A DNA stretch of 64,000 nucleotides from assembly GCF_002760615.1 (NCBI RefSeq), contig NZ_AWWI01000044.1, forward strand, positions 1-64,000. The letters run 5' to 3'. The stretch comes from Puniceibacterium antarcticum (lineage in GTDB: Bacteria > Pseudomonadota > Alphaproteobacteria > Rhodobacterales > Rhodobacteraceae). Made by a program: the position numbers and the translations under genes. Numbering within the stretch: the first letter of the stretch is position 1; each line of letters starts with the position of its first letter. Under the pieces are notes generated by a model. That model was not told the origin of the DNA, ran no database searches, and worked only from the letters and a program-made list of their open reading frames with translations. This document shows, one piece after another, positions 9,495 to 18,395 of the stretch.

Positions 9495-10420
9495 TGGCTG
9501 TTCTTCTGATTGCCGAAATCAACGATGGCGCGCTGGCGATGGATGCCACAGCCAAATCCGTCACAGCCGCGAAATCGCTGGGCGATGTGACCGTGCTCTG
9601 CATCGGCGCCTCTGCGGCGGATGCTGCAAAAGAGGCGGCAACCATTGACGGCGTGGCCAAGGTGCTTGTGGCCGAAGATGCGATCTACGGCCACCGTCTC
9701 GCGGAACCCGTGGCAGCGCTGATCGTGTCGATCGCGGGCGATTACAGCCATATCACCGCGCCTGCTACAACGGATGCCAAGAACATCCTGCCGCGCGTGG
9801 CAGCCCTGCTGGATGTCATGATCCTGACCGATGTGACGGCTGTTGTGGATGCCGATACGTTCGAACGTCCGATCTATGCGGGCAATGCGATCCAGACGGT
9901 CAAATCCTCGGATGCGACCAAGGTCATCACCTTCCGCACCTCGACCTTTGAACTGGCGGGCACCGGCGGCTCTGCTGCGGTCGAATCTGTCGCGACCGGC
10001 GACAACCCGGCTCTGTCCGAATGGATCGAAGACAAGGTTGCGGCGTCGGATCGACCTGATCTGACCTCCGCCGGCATCGTTGTCTCCGGTGGTCGTGGCG
10101 TGGGGTCTGAAGAGAACTTTGCCCTGATCGAAAAGCTGGCGGACAAGCTCGGCGCGGCTGTCGGCGCCTCGCGCGCGGCGGTCGATTCGGGCTTTGCCCC
10201 GAACGACTGGCAGGTTGGTCAGACCGGCAAGGTCGTCGCCCCCAATCTCTACGTCGCCGTGGGCATTTCGGGCGCGATCCAGCACCTTGCGGGGATGAAG
10301 GATTCCAAGATCATCGTCGCCATCAACAAGGATGAAGAGGCGCCGATCTTCCAGGTCGCCGATTTCGGCCTTGTAGCGGATCTCTTCACTGCCCTGCCCG
10401 AGCTGACCGAAAAGCTCTGA
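9494..10420 (+). CDS. etfA: Electron transfer flavoprotein alpha subunit
   Basis: A 308-residue EtfA. The C-terminal FAD domain is clear: [11 protein letters not shown], then [20 protein letters not shown] and [23 protein letters not shown] bound here is the redox centre of the EtfAB heterodimer. It starts on the last base of the etfB stop codon, so expression is coupled, and is followed by a good rho-independent terminator. A 3-hydroxyacyl-CoA dehydrogenase lies 1 kb downstream, in keeping with fatty acid or acetyl-CoA metabolism. Confidence 0.96.
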   Translation: MAVLLIAEINDGALAMDATAKSVTAAKSLGDVTVLCIGASAADAAKEAATIDGVAKVLVAEDAIYGHRLAEPVAALIVSIAGDYSHITAPATTDAKNILPRVAALLDVMILTDVTAVVDADTFERPIYAGNAIQTVKSSDATKVITFRTSTFELAGTGGSAAVESVATGDNPALSEWIEDKVAASDRPDLTSAGIVVSGGRGVGSEENFALIEKLADKLGAAVGASRAAVDSGFAPNDWQVGQTGKVVAPNLYVAVGISGAIQHLAGMKDSKIIVAINKDEEAPIFQVADFGLVADLFTALPELTEKL

Positions 10421-10464
10421 ACACCGGGGGGCGGGGCTACCCCGCCCAAGCAGCGCTTTACAGG

Positions 10465-10491
10465 CCCGCCCCTCACCGGGGCGGGTCTTTT
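10465..10491 (+). terminator. Rho-independent terminator of etfBA
   Basis: Perfect stem CCCGCCCC / GGGGCGGG (10465-10472 with 10478-10485) with a 5-base loop, followed by TCTTTT. It overlaps the stop end of the minus-strand gene that follows. Confidence 0.85.
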
Positions 10492-11330
10492 CAATGCCCG
10501 GATCGCGCCGCCAGCAGTGGGCGTATGGCCCCGGCCAGACACTGCGCCACCTCTTCATGCGCCCGGGGGTTCATCAGACCCTGCGCCACGCAGGTCTCGA
10601 ACTCGTTGAAGGCCATGCCCGCGGTGCCCCACTCCTGCGCCTCCGGCGACGGGGTGACCTCGACGATATCGAACAGCTGCGGGCGCAGCGCGTCCAACAT
10701 GTCGAAATCGACAAACAGCGGATCGCGGTTCAGATCACAGCTGGGCGCGCCGGGCGGTTCCGGGGCCAGCCAGACCAGAATGCTCTGCCCCTGCGTCTGG
10801 CTCAGAAGATGCCTCATGCGCAACACCCAAGAACTGCGCAACTCGGCAACGACCTTCTGAAACCGCTCCTCTGACACCTGCTGCAGATGTCGCAGCAAAT
10901 GCCGGGTGAAATGGATTTCGGTGAAATCCACCTCTTCGAACAGCTGCATCAGCAGGGGCGATGCCTGCAGGAACCGGTCGTTGCGGCGCGGATGCACCGA
11001 ATAGAACCGGTTCGACATGTTCTGCGCCCCCATCACCTGAATGACGTTCAGGCGCGCCGCCCCGATCAGATCCAGAATGCCCGCGTCATGCAGATAAAGA
11101 TCCACCCCCGCATTGATCGAGCCGAAATTGAGGCAGGGCAAACCGATCTGCTGTTCCAGCAGATCCGGAAACGGCGCCGGAATGAACCTCCCATAGGTCT
11201 CGCTCCCACCAAGAAACGCCAGATAAGGCCCCTCTGGCGAGCGTTGCGGCCCCCTGAACAAAAGACGTGATCGGCCATACCGGCATGGATCATAGTCAAG
11301 ACCGGACTGGCCCTGCAGCGCAAAGGACAT
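10491..11330 (-). CDS. DUF6473-like protein of unknown function
   Basis: A 279-residue soluble protein, recognised only as resembling the DUF6473 group of Rhodobacteraceae. Visible features: [17 protein letters not shown] near the N-terminus, [11 protein letters not shown] (residues about 40-50), then [17 protein letters not shown] and [20 protein letters not shown]-type sequence. The GGSET and N-x-G-x-x-x-G arrangement resembles blocks I-III of SGNH hydrolases; this is inference. The start at MSFALQGQ was chosen because the conserved part begins right after it, but ATGs 4 and 15 codons upstream are possible. It is convergent with etfA and separated from the next gene by promoter-like AT-rich sequence. 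Confidence 0.6.
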   Translation of the reverse strand: MSFALQGQSGLDYDPCRYGRSRLLFRGPQRSPEGPYLAFLGGSETYGRFIPAPFPDLLEQQIGLPCLNFGSINAGVDLYLHDAGILDLIGAARLNVIQVMGAQNMSNRFYSVHPRRNDRFLQASPLLMQLFEEVDFTEIHFTRHLLRHLQQVSEERFQKVVAELRSSWVLRMRHLLSQTQGQSILVWLAPEPPGAPSCDLNRDPLFVDFDMLDALRPQLFDIVEVTPSPEAQEWGTAGMAFNEFETCVAQGLMNPRAHEEVAQCLAGAIRPLLAARSGH

Positions 11331-11486
11331 GTCACCCACCATAAATATACTCACCCACCGCCCAAAGTCGGTCATCTTCGTTTAGAAATAGCTAATGCGA
11401 AAATGTGACTCGAATGGTCCACGCCGACTTGCAGCCACCCACCCCCCGGGCCTATTGTCCCGCGCAGCACAGATAAGGGATAAGAC

Positions 11487-12362
11487 ATGCAGATCAGATC
11501 GGTCGGCGTCGTGGGCGCGGGACAGATGGGCAACGGCATCGCCCATGTGATGGCGCTTTCGGGCTATGATGTCATCCTGAACGATGTCGATGGCGCCGCG
11601 CTGGAAAAATCTGTCGAAATCATCGGTCGCAACCTCGACCGTCAGGTCAGCCGCGAAAAGATCAGCCAGGCCGACAAGGATGCCGCCATGGCGCGCATCT
11701 CGACCACGATGGACATCAAGGATCTCGGTCAGAGCGATCTGGTGATCGAGGCGGCAACCGAACGCGAAGAGGTCAAGCAAAAGATATTCGACTCGCTCCT
11801 GCCGCATCTGAAACCCGAAACGATCCTCACCTCGAACACCTCCTCGATCTCGATCACCCGGCTGGCCTCACGCACGGATCGGCCGGAAAAGTTCATGGGC
11901 TTTCACTTCATGAACCCGGTGCCGGTGATGCAGCTGGTCGAACTGATCCGCGGCATCGCCACGGATCAGGACACCTATGATGCCTGCCTCGCCGTGGTGG
12001 AAAAGCTGGGCAAGACTGCGGCCAGCGCCGAGGATTTCCCGGCCTTCATCGTCAACCGCATCCTGATGCCCATGATCAACGAGGCGGTCTATACGCTCTA
12101 CGAAGGTGTCGGAAACGTGAACTCGATCGACCAGGCGATGAAGCTGGGTGCCAACCACCCGATGGGTCCGCTGGAGCTGGCCGATTTCATCGGTCTGGAC
12201 ACCTGCCTTGCGATCATGAACGTGCTGCACGACGGTCTGGGTGACACCAAATACCGCCCCTGCCCGCTCCTGTCAAAATATGTCGAGGCTGGCTGGCTCG
12301 GCCGCAAGACCAAACGCGGCTTTTACGACTATCGCGGCGAAACCCCTGTCCCGACACGCTGA
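11487..12362 (+). CDS. 3-hydroxybutyryl-CoA dehydrogenase
   Basis: A 291-residue NAD(P)-dependent dehydrogenase interconverting acetoacetyl-CoA and 3-hydroxybutyryl-CoA. The N-terminal Rossmann motif is [10 protein letters not shown]. The 3HCDH signature is seen in [17 protein letters not shown] (catalytic His) and in the C-terminal half with [14 protein letters not shown] and [20 protein letters not shown]. The length is that of the monofunctional Hbd/PaaH enzyme. In the EMC pathway this activity helps supply crotonyl-CoA from two acetyl-CoA, although the R-specific PhaB route may do this instead. The gene has its own leader with AAGGGATAAGA ribosome site. Confidence 0.92.
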   Translation: MQIRSVGVVGAGQMGNGIAHVMALSGYDVILNDVDGAALEKSVEIIGRNLDRQVSREKISQADKDAAMARISTTMDIKDLGQSDLVIEAATEREEVKQKIFDSLLPHLKPETILTSNTSSISITRLASRTDRPEKFMGFHFMNPVPVMQLVELIRGIATDQDTYDACLAVVEKLGKTAASAEDFPAFIVNRILMPMINEAVYTLYEGVGNVNSIDQAMKLGANHPMGPLELADFIGLDTCLAIMNVLHDGLGDTKYRPCPLLSKYVEAGWLGRKTKRGFYDYRGETPVPTR

Positions 12363-12479
12363 CCTCGAACGCAAACGACGCGCCCTAGCCCCCAAACGGC
12401 CCGGGGGCTCAGGGGGTTGGCTCAGGGGGCACCACAGCCACCCCGTCCGCCCCGGTTTCATCTGCCCCTAAATATCCCG

Positions 12480-12570
12480 GGGGAGTCGCCGTTCAGGCGA
12501 CGGGGGCAGCGCCCCTAACCCGACACCAGGGGCAGCGCCCCCAGCCCGCCCACAGGGGCCGCGCCCCGGA
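12480..12570. repeat. GC-rich interspersed repeat cluster
   Basis: Three copies of GGGGCNGCGCCCC start at 12503, 12529 and 12555, exactly 26 bases apart. They are preceded by a GTCGCC / GGCGAC hairpin (12485-12501) and by AAATATCCCGGGGGAG. This composite is typical of short palindromic intergenic repeats scattered in Rhodobacteraceae genomes. It lies between two convergent genes and may act as a bidirectional transcription stop. Confidence 0.65.
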
Positions 12571-12578
12571 CATCCCCC

Positions 12579-13460
12579 TCAACGCCCGCTCTGAGCCAGC
12601 TTCAGCGTCTCTTCCCGCAACCAGGCCATCATCTCGCGGTTGCGACCACCCCAGCGGCGCAGCTCCTGCGGCGGGATCGCCGCGCCGACAACCGGCGCCT
12701 GCGGGCGTTTGCAGGCATGCACAACCTCATGGATCAGCAGCCCCTGCCGCAGGATCGGCGACAGGCGGTTGGCGATCTGGTAGGCGCGGGAATTCTGGCC
12801 GGTGAAATGCACCGGCACCACCGCCGCCCCCGACCGCTGGATCATCCGCGCGGTAAAGGGGTTCCAGGCCGCCTCAACCGCCGGACCAAACAGCGTCCCG
12901 GAGGTGGCGACGACCCCCGACGGGAACAGCACGATCACTCCGCCCGCTTCCAGCACCTGCATCGCGGCGCGGCGCATCTCAAGGCTCTGCTCGCGCGCAT
13001 CTTCTTCATGCGGAAAGGGCACAGGGATCAGGAACTGCGCAACCTCGCTCACCCCCGTCAGCAGCGACCGCGTCAGGATCTTGTAATCGGTGCGCACCCG
13101 GCCGATCAGCTCGGCCAGCACAATGCCATCAACCAACCCGTGCGGGTGGTTGGCCACGATGATCACCGGGCCGGTCTTCGGAATGCGCGCGATCTGCTCT
13201 TGCGGGGTTTGCAGCGCAATCCCCATGATGTGCAGCGCCTGCGCCCAGAACGCCTGCCCCTCGGCGGGTCCCATGCGTTCGAACCGTCGCACCATCTGCA
13301 GCAACGGCACCTTGCCCGTCAGCCATTCCAGCGTGCGGATCAGATACGCCTTCCACGGCGTGGTAAAGGTGTTGGCATAGCTCAGCTTGCGTTTGTCATA
13401 AGGGGCCTGCCCCGAAGACGGTGCTGCGCGATCGGCGGTGGATGGATAGGTCTCAACCAT
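12579..13460 (-). CDS. Lysophospholipid acyltransferase-family protein
   Basis: A 293-residue PlsC-like acyltransferase. The catalytic block is ANHPHGLVDGIVL (His-x5-Asp form), followed by the second block with FPSGVVATSG and a third with VVPVHFTGQNSRAYQ. These hydrolase-like blocks transfer an acyl group to a glycerol- or lipid-linked hydroxyl at the inner membrane. The 'NHPxGxxDG' form resembles ornithine-lipid OlsA and hemolysin-type relatives rather than classical PlsC, and the exact acceptor is unknown. The start at MVETYPSTAD follows GAAGG. HPr lies 50 bases upstream on the same strand. Confidence 0.82.
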   Translation of the reverse strand: MVETYPSTADRAAPSSGQAPYDKRKLSYANTFTTPWKAYLIRTLEWLTGKVPLLQMVRRFERMGPAEGQAFWAQALHIMGIALQTPQEQIARIPKTGPVIIVANHPHGLVDGIVLAELIGRVRTDYKILTRSLLTGVSEVAQFLIPVPFPHEEDAREQSLEMRRAAMQVLEAGGVIVLFPSGVVATSGTLFGPAVEAAWNPFTARMIQRSGAAVVPVHFTGQNSRAYQIANRLSPILRQGLLIHEVVHACKRPQAPVVGAAIPPQELRRWGGRNREMMAWLREETLKLAQSGR

Positions 13461-13510
13461 ACAGTTGCCTTCGTCCCCTGTTGCGTTTGCGCCATCCCCC
13501 AAAGGGGCGC

Positions 13511-13789
13511 TCAGCAATCCTCGCCGAACTTGTTGGCGACCAGCGCCTCGATCGCGTCAGCCAGCGCCATGGCATCCGGACCGCGGGTCTCGACCTCAAT
13601 AGAGGTTCCCCTGGAAGCTGCCAACATCAAAAGCCCCATGATGCTGTCGCCAGAGGCGTTCATGCCGTCCTTGAACACTTCGGCACTGGCATCAAAGCCT
13701 TCGACCACCTCGACCAGCTTGGCCGACGCGCGGGCATGCAGGCCCTTTTCGTTCACGATCCGCAGCTCGCGGTGGATTGTTTCGCTCAT
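13511..13789 (-). CDS. ptsH: HPr-family phosphocarrier protein
   Basis: A 92-residue HPr. The phosphorylation site is His18 in KGLHARAS. A serine in the helix GDSIMGLLML sits at the position phosphorylated by HPr kinase in other bacteria. HPr receives phosphate from EI (not in this window) and passes it to EIIA. The neighbours EIIA, RapZ and HprK, together with the absence of any sugar permease, indicate a regulatory phosphorelay rather than sugar uptake. Confidence 0.94.
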   Translation of the reverse strand: MSETIHRELRIVNEKGLHARASAKLVEVVEGFDASAEVFKDGMNASGDSIMGLLMLAASRGTSIEVETRGPDAMALADAIEALVANKFGEDC

Positions 13790-13807
13790 GTTACGGCCCG
13801 GTCCAAT

Positions 13808-14245
13808 CTAAGTCGCAGCGCGGGGCGCATCCCCCGCCTCATCCTGCGCGCCGCCGTGCGGCTTTATGTTCTGGCTGTCGATATACTTGCGCCCGGCCTC
13901 AAGCGAACTGCGCACCGCATCGCCCACGCTCATCTGACGGCTTTTCGCCAGCTTGATCAGCATGGGCAGGTTCATACCATAAAGGATGCGCCGGTTGTCA
14001 GGCTGACAGGCCAGCAGGCTCAGGTTCGAAGGGGACCCGCCGAACATGTCGGTCACCAACACCACACCCTGGCCCTGATCCACCGAATTGGCAGCATCGC
14101 AGATTTCAGTCTGCTTTGTCTGACGATTGTGGTCCGCTTCGATCGCGATGGCGCGAATGCCGGACTGTCGGCCAACCACATGTTCGACCGCCGAGAGATA
14201 CTCCCGGGCAAGGCCGCCATGCGCAACGATCACGATGCCGATCAC
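13808..14245 (-). CDS. PTS EIIA component, mannose type (regulatory)
   Basis: A 145-residue EIIA-Man-fold protein. The phospho-accepting His9 lies in [13 protein letters not shown], and [15 protein letters not shown] is the conserved second signature. Without EIIB/C/D partners it is the alphaproteobacterial 'EIIA-Ntr/Man-like' regulator that takes phosphate from HPr. Its start overlaps the rapZ stop by four bases, so translation is coupled. The C-terminal tail (about residues 115-145) is extra and charged. Confidence 0.92.
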   Translation of the reverse strand: MIGIVIVAHGGLAREYLSAVEHVVGRQSGIRAIAIEADHNRQTKQTEICDAANSVDQGQGVVLVTDMFGGSPSNLSLLACQPDNRRILYGMNLPMLIKLAKSRQMSVGDAVRSSLEAGRKYIDSQNIKPHGGAQDEAGDAPRAAT

Positions 14246-15165
14246 GCCCGAGATGCTCCGCTCATGTCCAAAACCCGTGTAGATGCACCTGCCATACCGC
14301 GGCGCTCCAATTCCCGATGTCTAATTGACACCTGCCAGCCCGCCTGTGCAAGGCCATCTGCCACTTTTTCCGTCATGGCCACGGATCTGTGTTGTCCGCC
14401 GGTACAGCCGATGCCGATGGCGAAATGCGCCTTGCCCTCGTCCAGACAGGCAGGCAACTGGAATGTCAGCAGCCCCAGCACATGATCCAGGAACGGCGCC
14501 TGACGCAGATCCGTCGCGATATAGTCCCCCACCACCTTGTCCAGCCCGGTCAGCGCGCGCAGCTCTGGCTGCCAATAGGGATTCTGAAGGAAGCGACAGT
14601 CGAACACCACATCAACCCCATGCGGCAACCCGCGCTTGTAGGAAAAGGAATGCACTGACACGGCCATGCCCTGCCCGGTCTCCGATCCGAACCAGCCCTG
14701 CAGCTGCGCGCGCAGATCATGCGGGGTCAGGTCCGTGGTATCGATCAGGATATCGGCGCGGGCGCGCACACAGTCCAGCAGCCTGATTTCCAGCGCGATG
14801 CCCTCGGTTGGGGCACCGTTGGGCGCAAGCGGGTGACGCCTGCGGGTTTCCGAATAGCGCCGCACCAGCACCTCGGGGTTGCAATCCAAATACAGGATTT
14901 CCAGCCCCTGACTACCCCGCGCGCGATCCTGCAGGTCCAGCAGCCCCTCCGGAGTGAAATCGCGGTTGCGCACATCCAGCCCCAGCGCCACCGGACGCAG
15001 CGGGGCGGGTCCCTCCATCAGCCGCGGGATCAGGCTCAGCGGGATGTTGTCGATCGCCTCGTATCCCAGATCCTCAAGCGCGTTGATCGCCGTTGATCGC
15101 CCTGCCCCCGAAGGGCCGGTGACCAGTATCACGCGCTGGCTGAGGTTTGGTTGGTGCGAAGTCAT
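14242..15165 (-). CDS. rapZ: RNase adapter protein RapZ (YvcJ family)
   Basis: A 307-residue RapZ. The N-terminal P-loop NTPase has GPSGAGRS (residues 17-24), and the C-terminal regulatory domain has [20 protein letters not shown]. In E. coli the protein binds small RNAs and glucosamine-6-phosphate and guides RNase E; in this group it probably has a related RNA- or PTS-linked role. Unusually, the Walker A lysine is replaced by Arg23. It sits between hprK and EIIA in the typical alphaproteobacterial order. Confidence 0.93.
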   Translation of the reverse strand: MTSHQPNLSQRVILVTGPSGAGRSTAINALEDLGYEAIDNIPLSLIPRLMEGPAPLRPVALGLDVRNRDFTPEGLLDLQDRARGSQGLEILYLDCNPEVLVRRYSETRRRHPLAPNGAPTEGIALEIRLLDCVRARADILIDTTDLTPHDLRAQLQGWFGSETGQGMAVSVHSFSYKRGLPHGVDVVFDCRFLQNPYWQPELRALTGLDKVVGDYIATDLRQAPFLDHVLGLLTFQLPACLDEGKAHFAIGIGCTGGQHRSVAMTEKVADGLAQAGWQVSIRHRELERRGMAGASTRVLDMSGASRA

Positions 15166-15177
15166 GATCGTATTCCG

Positions 15178-15606
15178 TCAGGCCTGTCTGCCAATACGTA
15201 GATATTGTATCAACGCTGCGGGAAAATAGGCTGCAGCGACATTGTGAAGCAAGGGGAGCGAGGCCCCCAGAACAACAGTATTTTGTGACTGCGGCAATCG
15301 GTCTGTTTCGGTCTGGTCCAGATCGACCACCACCGCCAGCAGGGCCGACGCAACCGTGTCCGCGTGCAGCAGACCAACGCCGCGCGCCTCGATCAGACCG
15401 CGGATCGCCTCTGGGGCTCTCAGCTCGATGCCGGCGTCTGTGGCGCGCAGCACCACGCGGTCATCGGCCACCAGCTGTGCGCCCCGCGCCATCATCTCAA
15501 GCGCCAGCGCGGATTTGCCACTGCCCGACGCGCCCCGGATCAGTGCCGCGCGCCCACCGACACTTACGGCGGTGGCATGCAGGATCAGGGGGGTATGGGC
15601 GGTCAT
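15178..15606 (-). CDS. hprK: HPr kinase/phosphorylase, short alphaproteobacterial form
   Basis: A 142-residue protein containing only the catalytic domain of HprK: Walker A GASGSGKS (Lys31), then LVADDRVVLR with the catalytic Asp, and IEARGVGLL. The N-terminal domain of the 310-residue firmicute enzyme is absent, as is usual in this class. It phosphorylates or dephosphorylates HPr on serine, tying the phosphorelay to energy state. Just 12 bases separate it from chvG upstream, so it is probably co-transcribed with the two-component pair. Confidence 0.9.
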   Translation of the reverse strand: MTAHTPLILHATAVSVGGRAALIRGASGSGKSALALEMMARGAQLVADDRVVLRATDAGIELRAPEAIRGLIEARGVGLLHADTVASALLAVVVDLDQTETDRLPQSQNTVVLGASLPLLHNVAAAYFPAALIQYLRIGRQA

Positions 15607-15618
15607 CGCACTCTGTCC

Positions 15619-17349
15619 TCAGATCGGCAGGCCCACGACAAAGCGCGCGCCCAGGGGTTCCGAGGTGACATCGGCTTCGGTCGGGCGGATGTTCTCCGCC
15701 CAGATCACCCCGCCATGCGCCTCCACGATCTGCTTTGAAATGGCCAGCCCAAGGCCCGAATTGTTGCCGAAATCCGTGGCAGGGCGCTGCGAATAAAAGC
15801 GTTTGAAAACCTTGGTCAGCGCCTCTTCGGGGATGCCCGGCCCGGTGTCCTCGACCACAACCAGCACACGGTTTTCCCGGCGCCGGACCCAGACGCGGAT
15901 CGCGTCCCCATCCTGACAAAAGCTGACCGCATTGCTGATGAGGTTGACAAAAACCTGCGCGAGGCGGGGTTCAAGCCCCTGAATTTCAATCGGGGCCTGC
16001 GGCAGGTCGATGATGAATTCGATGCCCTTCTTCTTGGCATCCTCTGCCATGTACTGCGCCAGCACCCGCACCATATCCAGAAGGTTGAAACGCTCTTCCT
16101 CTTCCTTGACCAGTTCGCTGTCCAGCCGGGACGCGTTCGAGATGTCGCTGACCAGCCGGTCAAGTCTGCGCACATCATGTTCGATCACGTCCAGCAGGCG
16201 GATTCGGTGCTCTTCCGTGCGGATCATCCGCAGCGAGCCCACTGCCGAGCGCAGGCTGGCCAGCGGGTTCTTGATTTCATGCGCGACGTCGGCGGCGAAC
16301 TGTTCGTTGCTGTCGATCCGGTCATACATCGCGGCAACCATGCTGCGCAGCGCACCGGACAGGCGTCCGATTTCATCCGGTCGGGCGGTCAGATCCGGAA
16401 TGCGGATCCGCCCCGAGGATTTGTTGCGCATGTTGCGGTCCCGCCCGATTTCAGCGGCATCCGCCAGGTCGGAAATGGGATTGGCGATGGTCGAGGCCAG
16501 AACAAGGCTAAGCCCGATGGAAACCAGCGTGGCGATGACGAACATCTCCAGCACCCTTTCACGCTCGGATCGGACGGCGGCGTCAATCTCCAGCGCGGCA
16601 GACACCATGGCGACGGTGCCCAGAAGCGTGTTGCCCTGACGGATCGGCGTCATGGCGCTGAACACCGCGTCGCCCACCCCGTCCAGCGCCGAATTGACCC
16701 GTGTGGACATGGGATCACCCTGCTCGATGGTCCGGCGCAGGGTTTCCTCGATCGGCAGCAGCTCTGCAGTCCCGTCATCGCCGAACACATTGGGCACACG
16801 CGCCCATATCGCATTCAGGAAATCGGAAATCAGCGTGGGCGCATTGTGCTCATACGTCTCGACCGGCACGATATTGGTAAGTGTGCCGGTGAGCTTGCCG
16901 ACAATCACATTTTCGGCGTCAAAGATCATGACCTCGACCCCGGCGCGCACCTGCATGCCGTTCAGCGTGGCAATCACGTCAATGCCATCCGGCGTGCCCA
17001 GCGTGGCGGTTGTCCCTTCAAGCAGCTGCGCCTCAAAGACATCGGCGATCAGCTCGATCTCGCTCTGCATCGAATTGGCGCGCTGCGCGGCAAGCGTGTC
17101 GCGCGAGGAATTGATGTACAGAATCCCCGCCACCAGCACGTTCAGCGCCAGCAGGTTGAACGTGATGATCTTGCGGGTCAGCGGCGACCGGTTCAGCGAA
17201 AACCGGCTGCGCTCCTTGCGTTCGCCATGAAGGGCCTTGTCGTCAATCCCGTCCGCGCCGCCCCAGTCGTCGTCTGCGGCCAAGCCTGCATCCCGGCGCT
17301 TGCCGGATGCCTCATCGCGTGATTTGGACCGTCGAGCCAGAGCAGACAT
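15619..17349 (-). CDS. chvG: Sensor histidine kinase ChvG
   Basis: A 576-residue membrane kinase. It has a cytoplasmic N-terminal tail, a first transmembrane helix near residues 60-80 (ITFNLLALNVLVAGILY), a periplasmic stimulus-sensing domain, a second helix near 280 (VIATLVSIGLSLVLASTI) and HAMP. Then come the H-box DVAHEIKNPLASLRSAV and a C-terminal ATPase domain with NLISNAVSF, DTGPGIP and GLGLAISK. ChvG (ExoS/BatS) responds to acid or envelope signals and phosphorylates ChvI. The start overlaps the chvI stop by one base (TGATG); a GTG one codon upstream is the alternative. Confidence 0.94.
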   Translation of the reverse strand: MSALARRSKSRDEASGKRRDAGLAADDDWGGADGIDDKALHGERKERSRFSLNRSPLTRKIITFNLLALNVLVAGILYINSSRDTLAAQRANSMQSEIELIADVFEAQLLEGTTATLGTPDGIDVIATLNGMQVRAGVEVMIFDAENVIVGKLTGTLTNIVPVETYEHNAPTLISDFLNAIWARVPNVFGDDGTAELLPIEETLRRTIEQGDPMSTRVNSALDGVGDAVFSAMTPIRQGNTLLGTVAMVSAALEIDAAVRSERERVLEMFVIATLVSIGLSLVLASTIANPISDLADAAEIGRDRNMRNKSSGRIRIPDLTARPDEIGRLSGALRSMVAAMYDRIDSNEQFAADVAHEIKNPLASLRSAVGSLRMIRTEEHRIRLLDVIEHDVRRLDRLVSDISNASRLDSELVKEEEERFNLLDMVRVLAQYMAEDAKKKGIEFIIDLPQAPIEIQGLEPRLAQVFVNLISNAVSFCQDGDAIRVWVRRRENRVLVVVEDTGPGIPEEALTKVFKRFYSQRPATDFGNNSGLGLAISKQIVEAHGGVIWAENIRPTEADVTSEPLGARFVVGLPI

Positions 17350-18050
17350 CACTCTTCGTTATAGCGATAACCGATCCCATAAAGGGTCTCGATCGCTGCA
17401 AAATCATCATCCACCCGGCGCATCTTCTTGCGCAGACGCTTGATATGGCTGTCGATGGTGCGATCATCCACATAGACCTGATCATCATAGGCGACATCCA
17501 TCAGCTGATCGCGGGACTTCACAAAACCCGGGCGCTGCGAAAGCGCCTGCAGCAGCAGAAATTCCGTGACCGTCAGCGCTACATCCTGCCCCTTCCACAC
17601 CACGGCATGGCGCAGCGGGTCCATCACCAGATTGCCGCGGATCATGATCTTCGTCTCTTCGGTATCGCCCACCACGTCATTGGCGACCGCATTCTGGCGC
17701 CGCAGCAGCACGCGGATCCGTTCCACCAGCAACCGCTGAGAGAACGGTTTCTTGACGTAATCATCCGCCCCCATGCGCAGGCCCAGAACCTCGTCGATCT
17801 CATCATCCTTGGACGTCAGAAAGATCACCGGCATCTTTGAGGTCTGGCGCACCCGTTCCAGCAACTCCATGCCATCCATCCGGGGCATCTTGATGTCGAA
17901 TACCGCAATATCGGGCATTCGCTTGCCGAAGGCCTCAAACGCCGCCTGCCCATCATTATACGTTTCAACTTCAAAGCCTTCAGACTCAAGCGTTATGGAA
18001 ACCGATGTCAGGATATTCCTATCGTCGTCCACAAGGGCGATTCGCGCCAT
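17349..18050 (-). CDS. chvI: Response regulator ChvI
   Basis: A 233-residue OmpR/PhoB-type regulator. The receiver domain opens [14 protein letters not shown], with phosphoacceptor Asp in [12 protein letters not shown] and the switch Lys in [10 protein letters not shown]. The C-terminal winged helix has [21 protein letters not shown] and [15 protein letters not shown]. Divergent orientation to pckA is the conserved alphaproteobacterial arrangement. The start follows a GAAAAG ribosome site; 12 extra upstream codons are open but lack a site. Confidence 0.95.
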   Translation of the reverse strand: MARIALVDDDRNILTSVSITLESEGFEVETYNDGQAAFEAFGKRMPDIAVFDIKMPRMDGMELLERVRQTSKMPVIFLTSKDDEIDEVLGLRMGADDYVKKPFSQRLLVERIRVLLRRQNAVANDVVGDTEETKIMIRGNLVMDPLRHAVVWKGQDVALTVTEFLLLQALSQRPGFVKSRDQLMDVAYDDQVYVDDRTIDSHIKRLRKKMRRVDDDFAAIETLYGIGYRYNEE

Positions 18051-18395
18051 GGTACTTTTCCTCGTACAACTCACACCAACAGACATTTTAGATACTATGC
18101 GCAGCGAAGCGTGTCCAATGACTGCAGAGCACGAATCAGTCAGCCCCCGAGACAGAGTCCATCCGAAATAGAGAAAGGAATGACTAAATTATCTCACTTT
18201 CGGAAACTGTCACGAAACTTGATTGCGCTAACTCCGATTTGGTTGCGCTAACGCCGTGTTTGCGTCCTGTTCACGCCGCAAACCGACGTGCTAAGCCAAT
18301 ATGACCAGACGTGATCCGCGTCCGGCGGGTGGCGAATTCGGCGCCACTGGAACTTTAGGTCTGCCGCCCGATACGCGGCTACAGGAGCTTGGCAA
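18051..18395. other. Divergent chvI/pckA intergenic region
   Basis: 345 bases without a gene. It holds promoters for both sides, an AT-rich stretch at about 18175-18200 and the paired operator-like sites at 18223-18252. The first 130 bases next to chvI look like an untranslated leader. I see no small RNA or ORF with convincing support. Confidence 0.6.
18223..18252. promoter_or_regulatory. Paired TTGCGCTAAC sites upstream of pckA
   Basis: TTGCGCTAAC occurs at 18223-18232 and again at 18243-18252, 20 bases apart (two helical turns, same face), about 145-170 bases before the pckA start. Related GTTGGCGCTAAC sites stand before etfB and between the acyltransferase gene and ecm. A LacI-family regulator of the PckR/CceR type is the likely binder, inferred from family knowledge. 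Confidence 0.6.
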
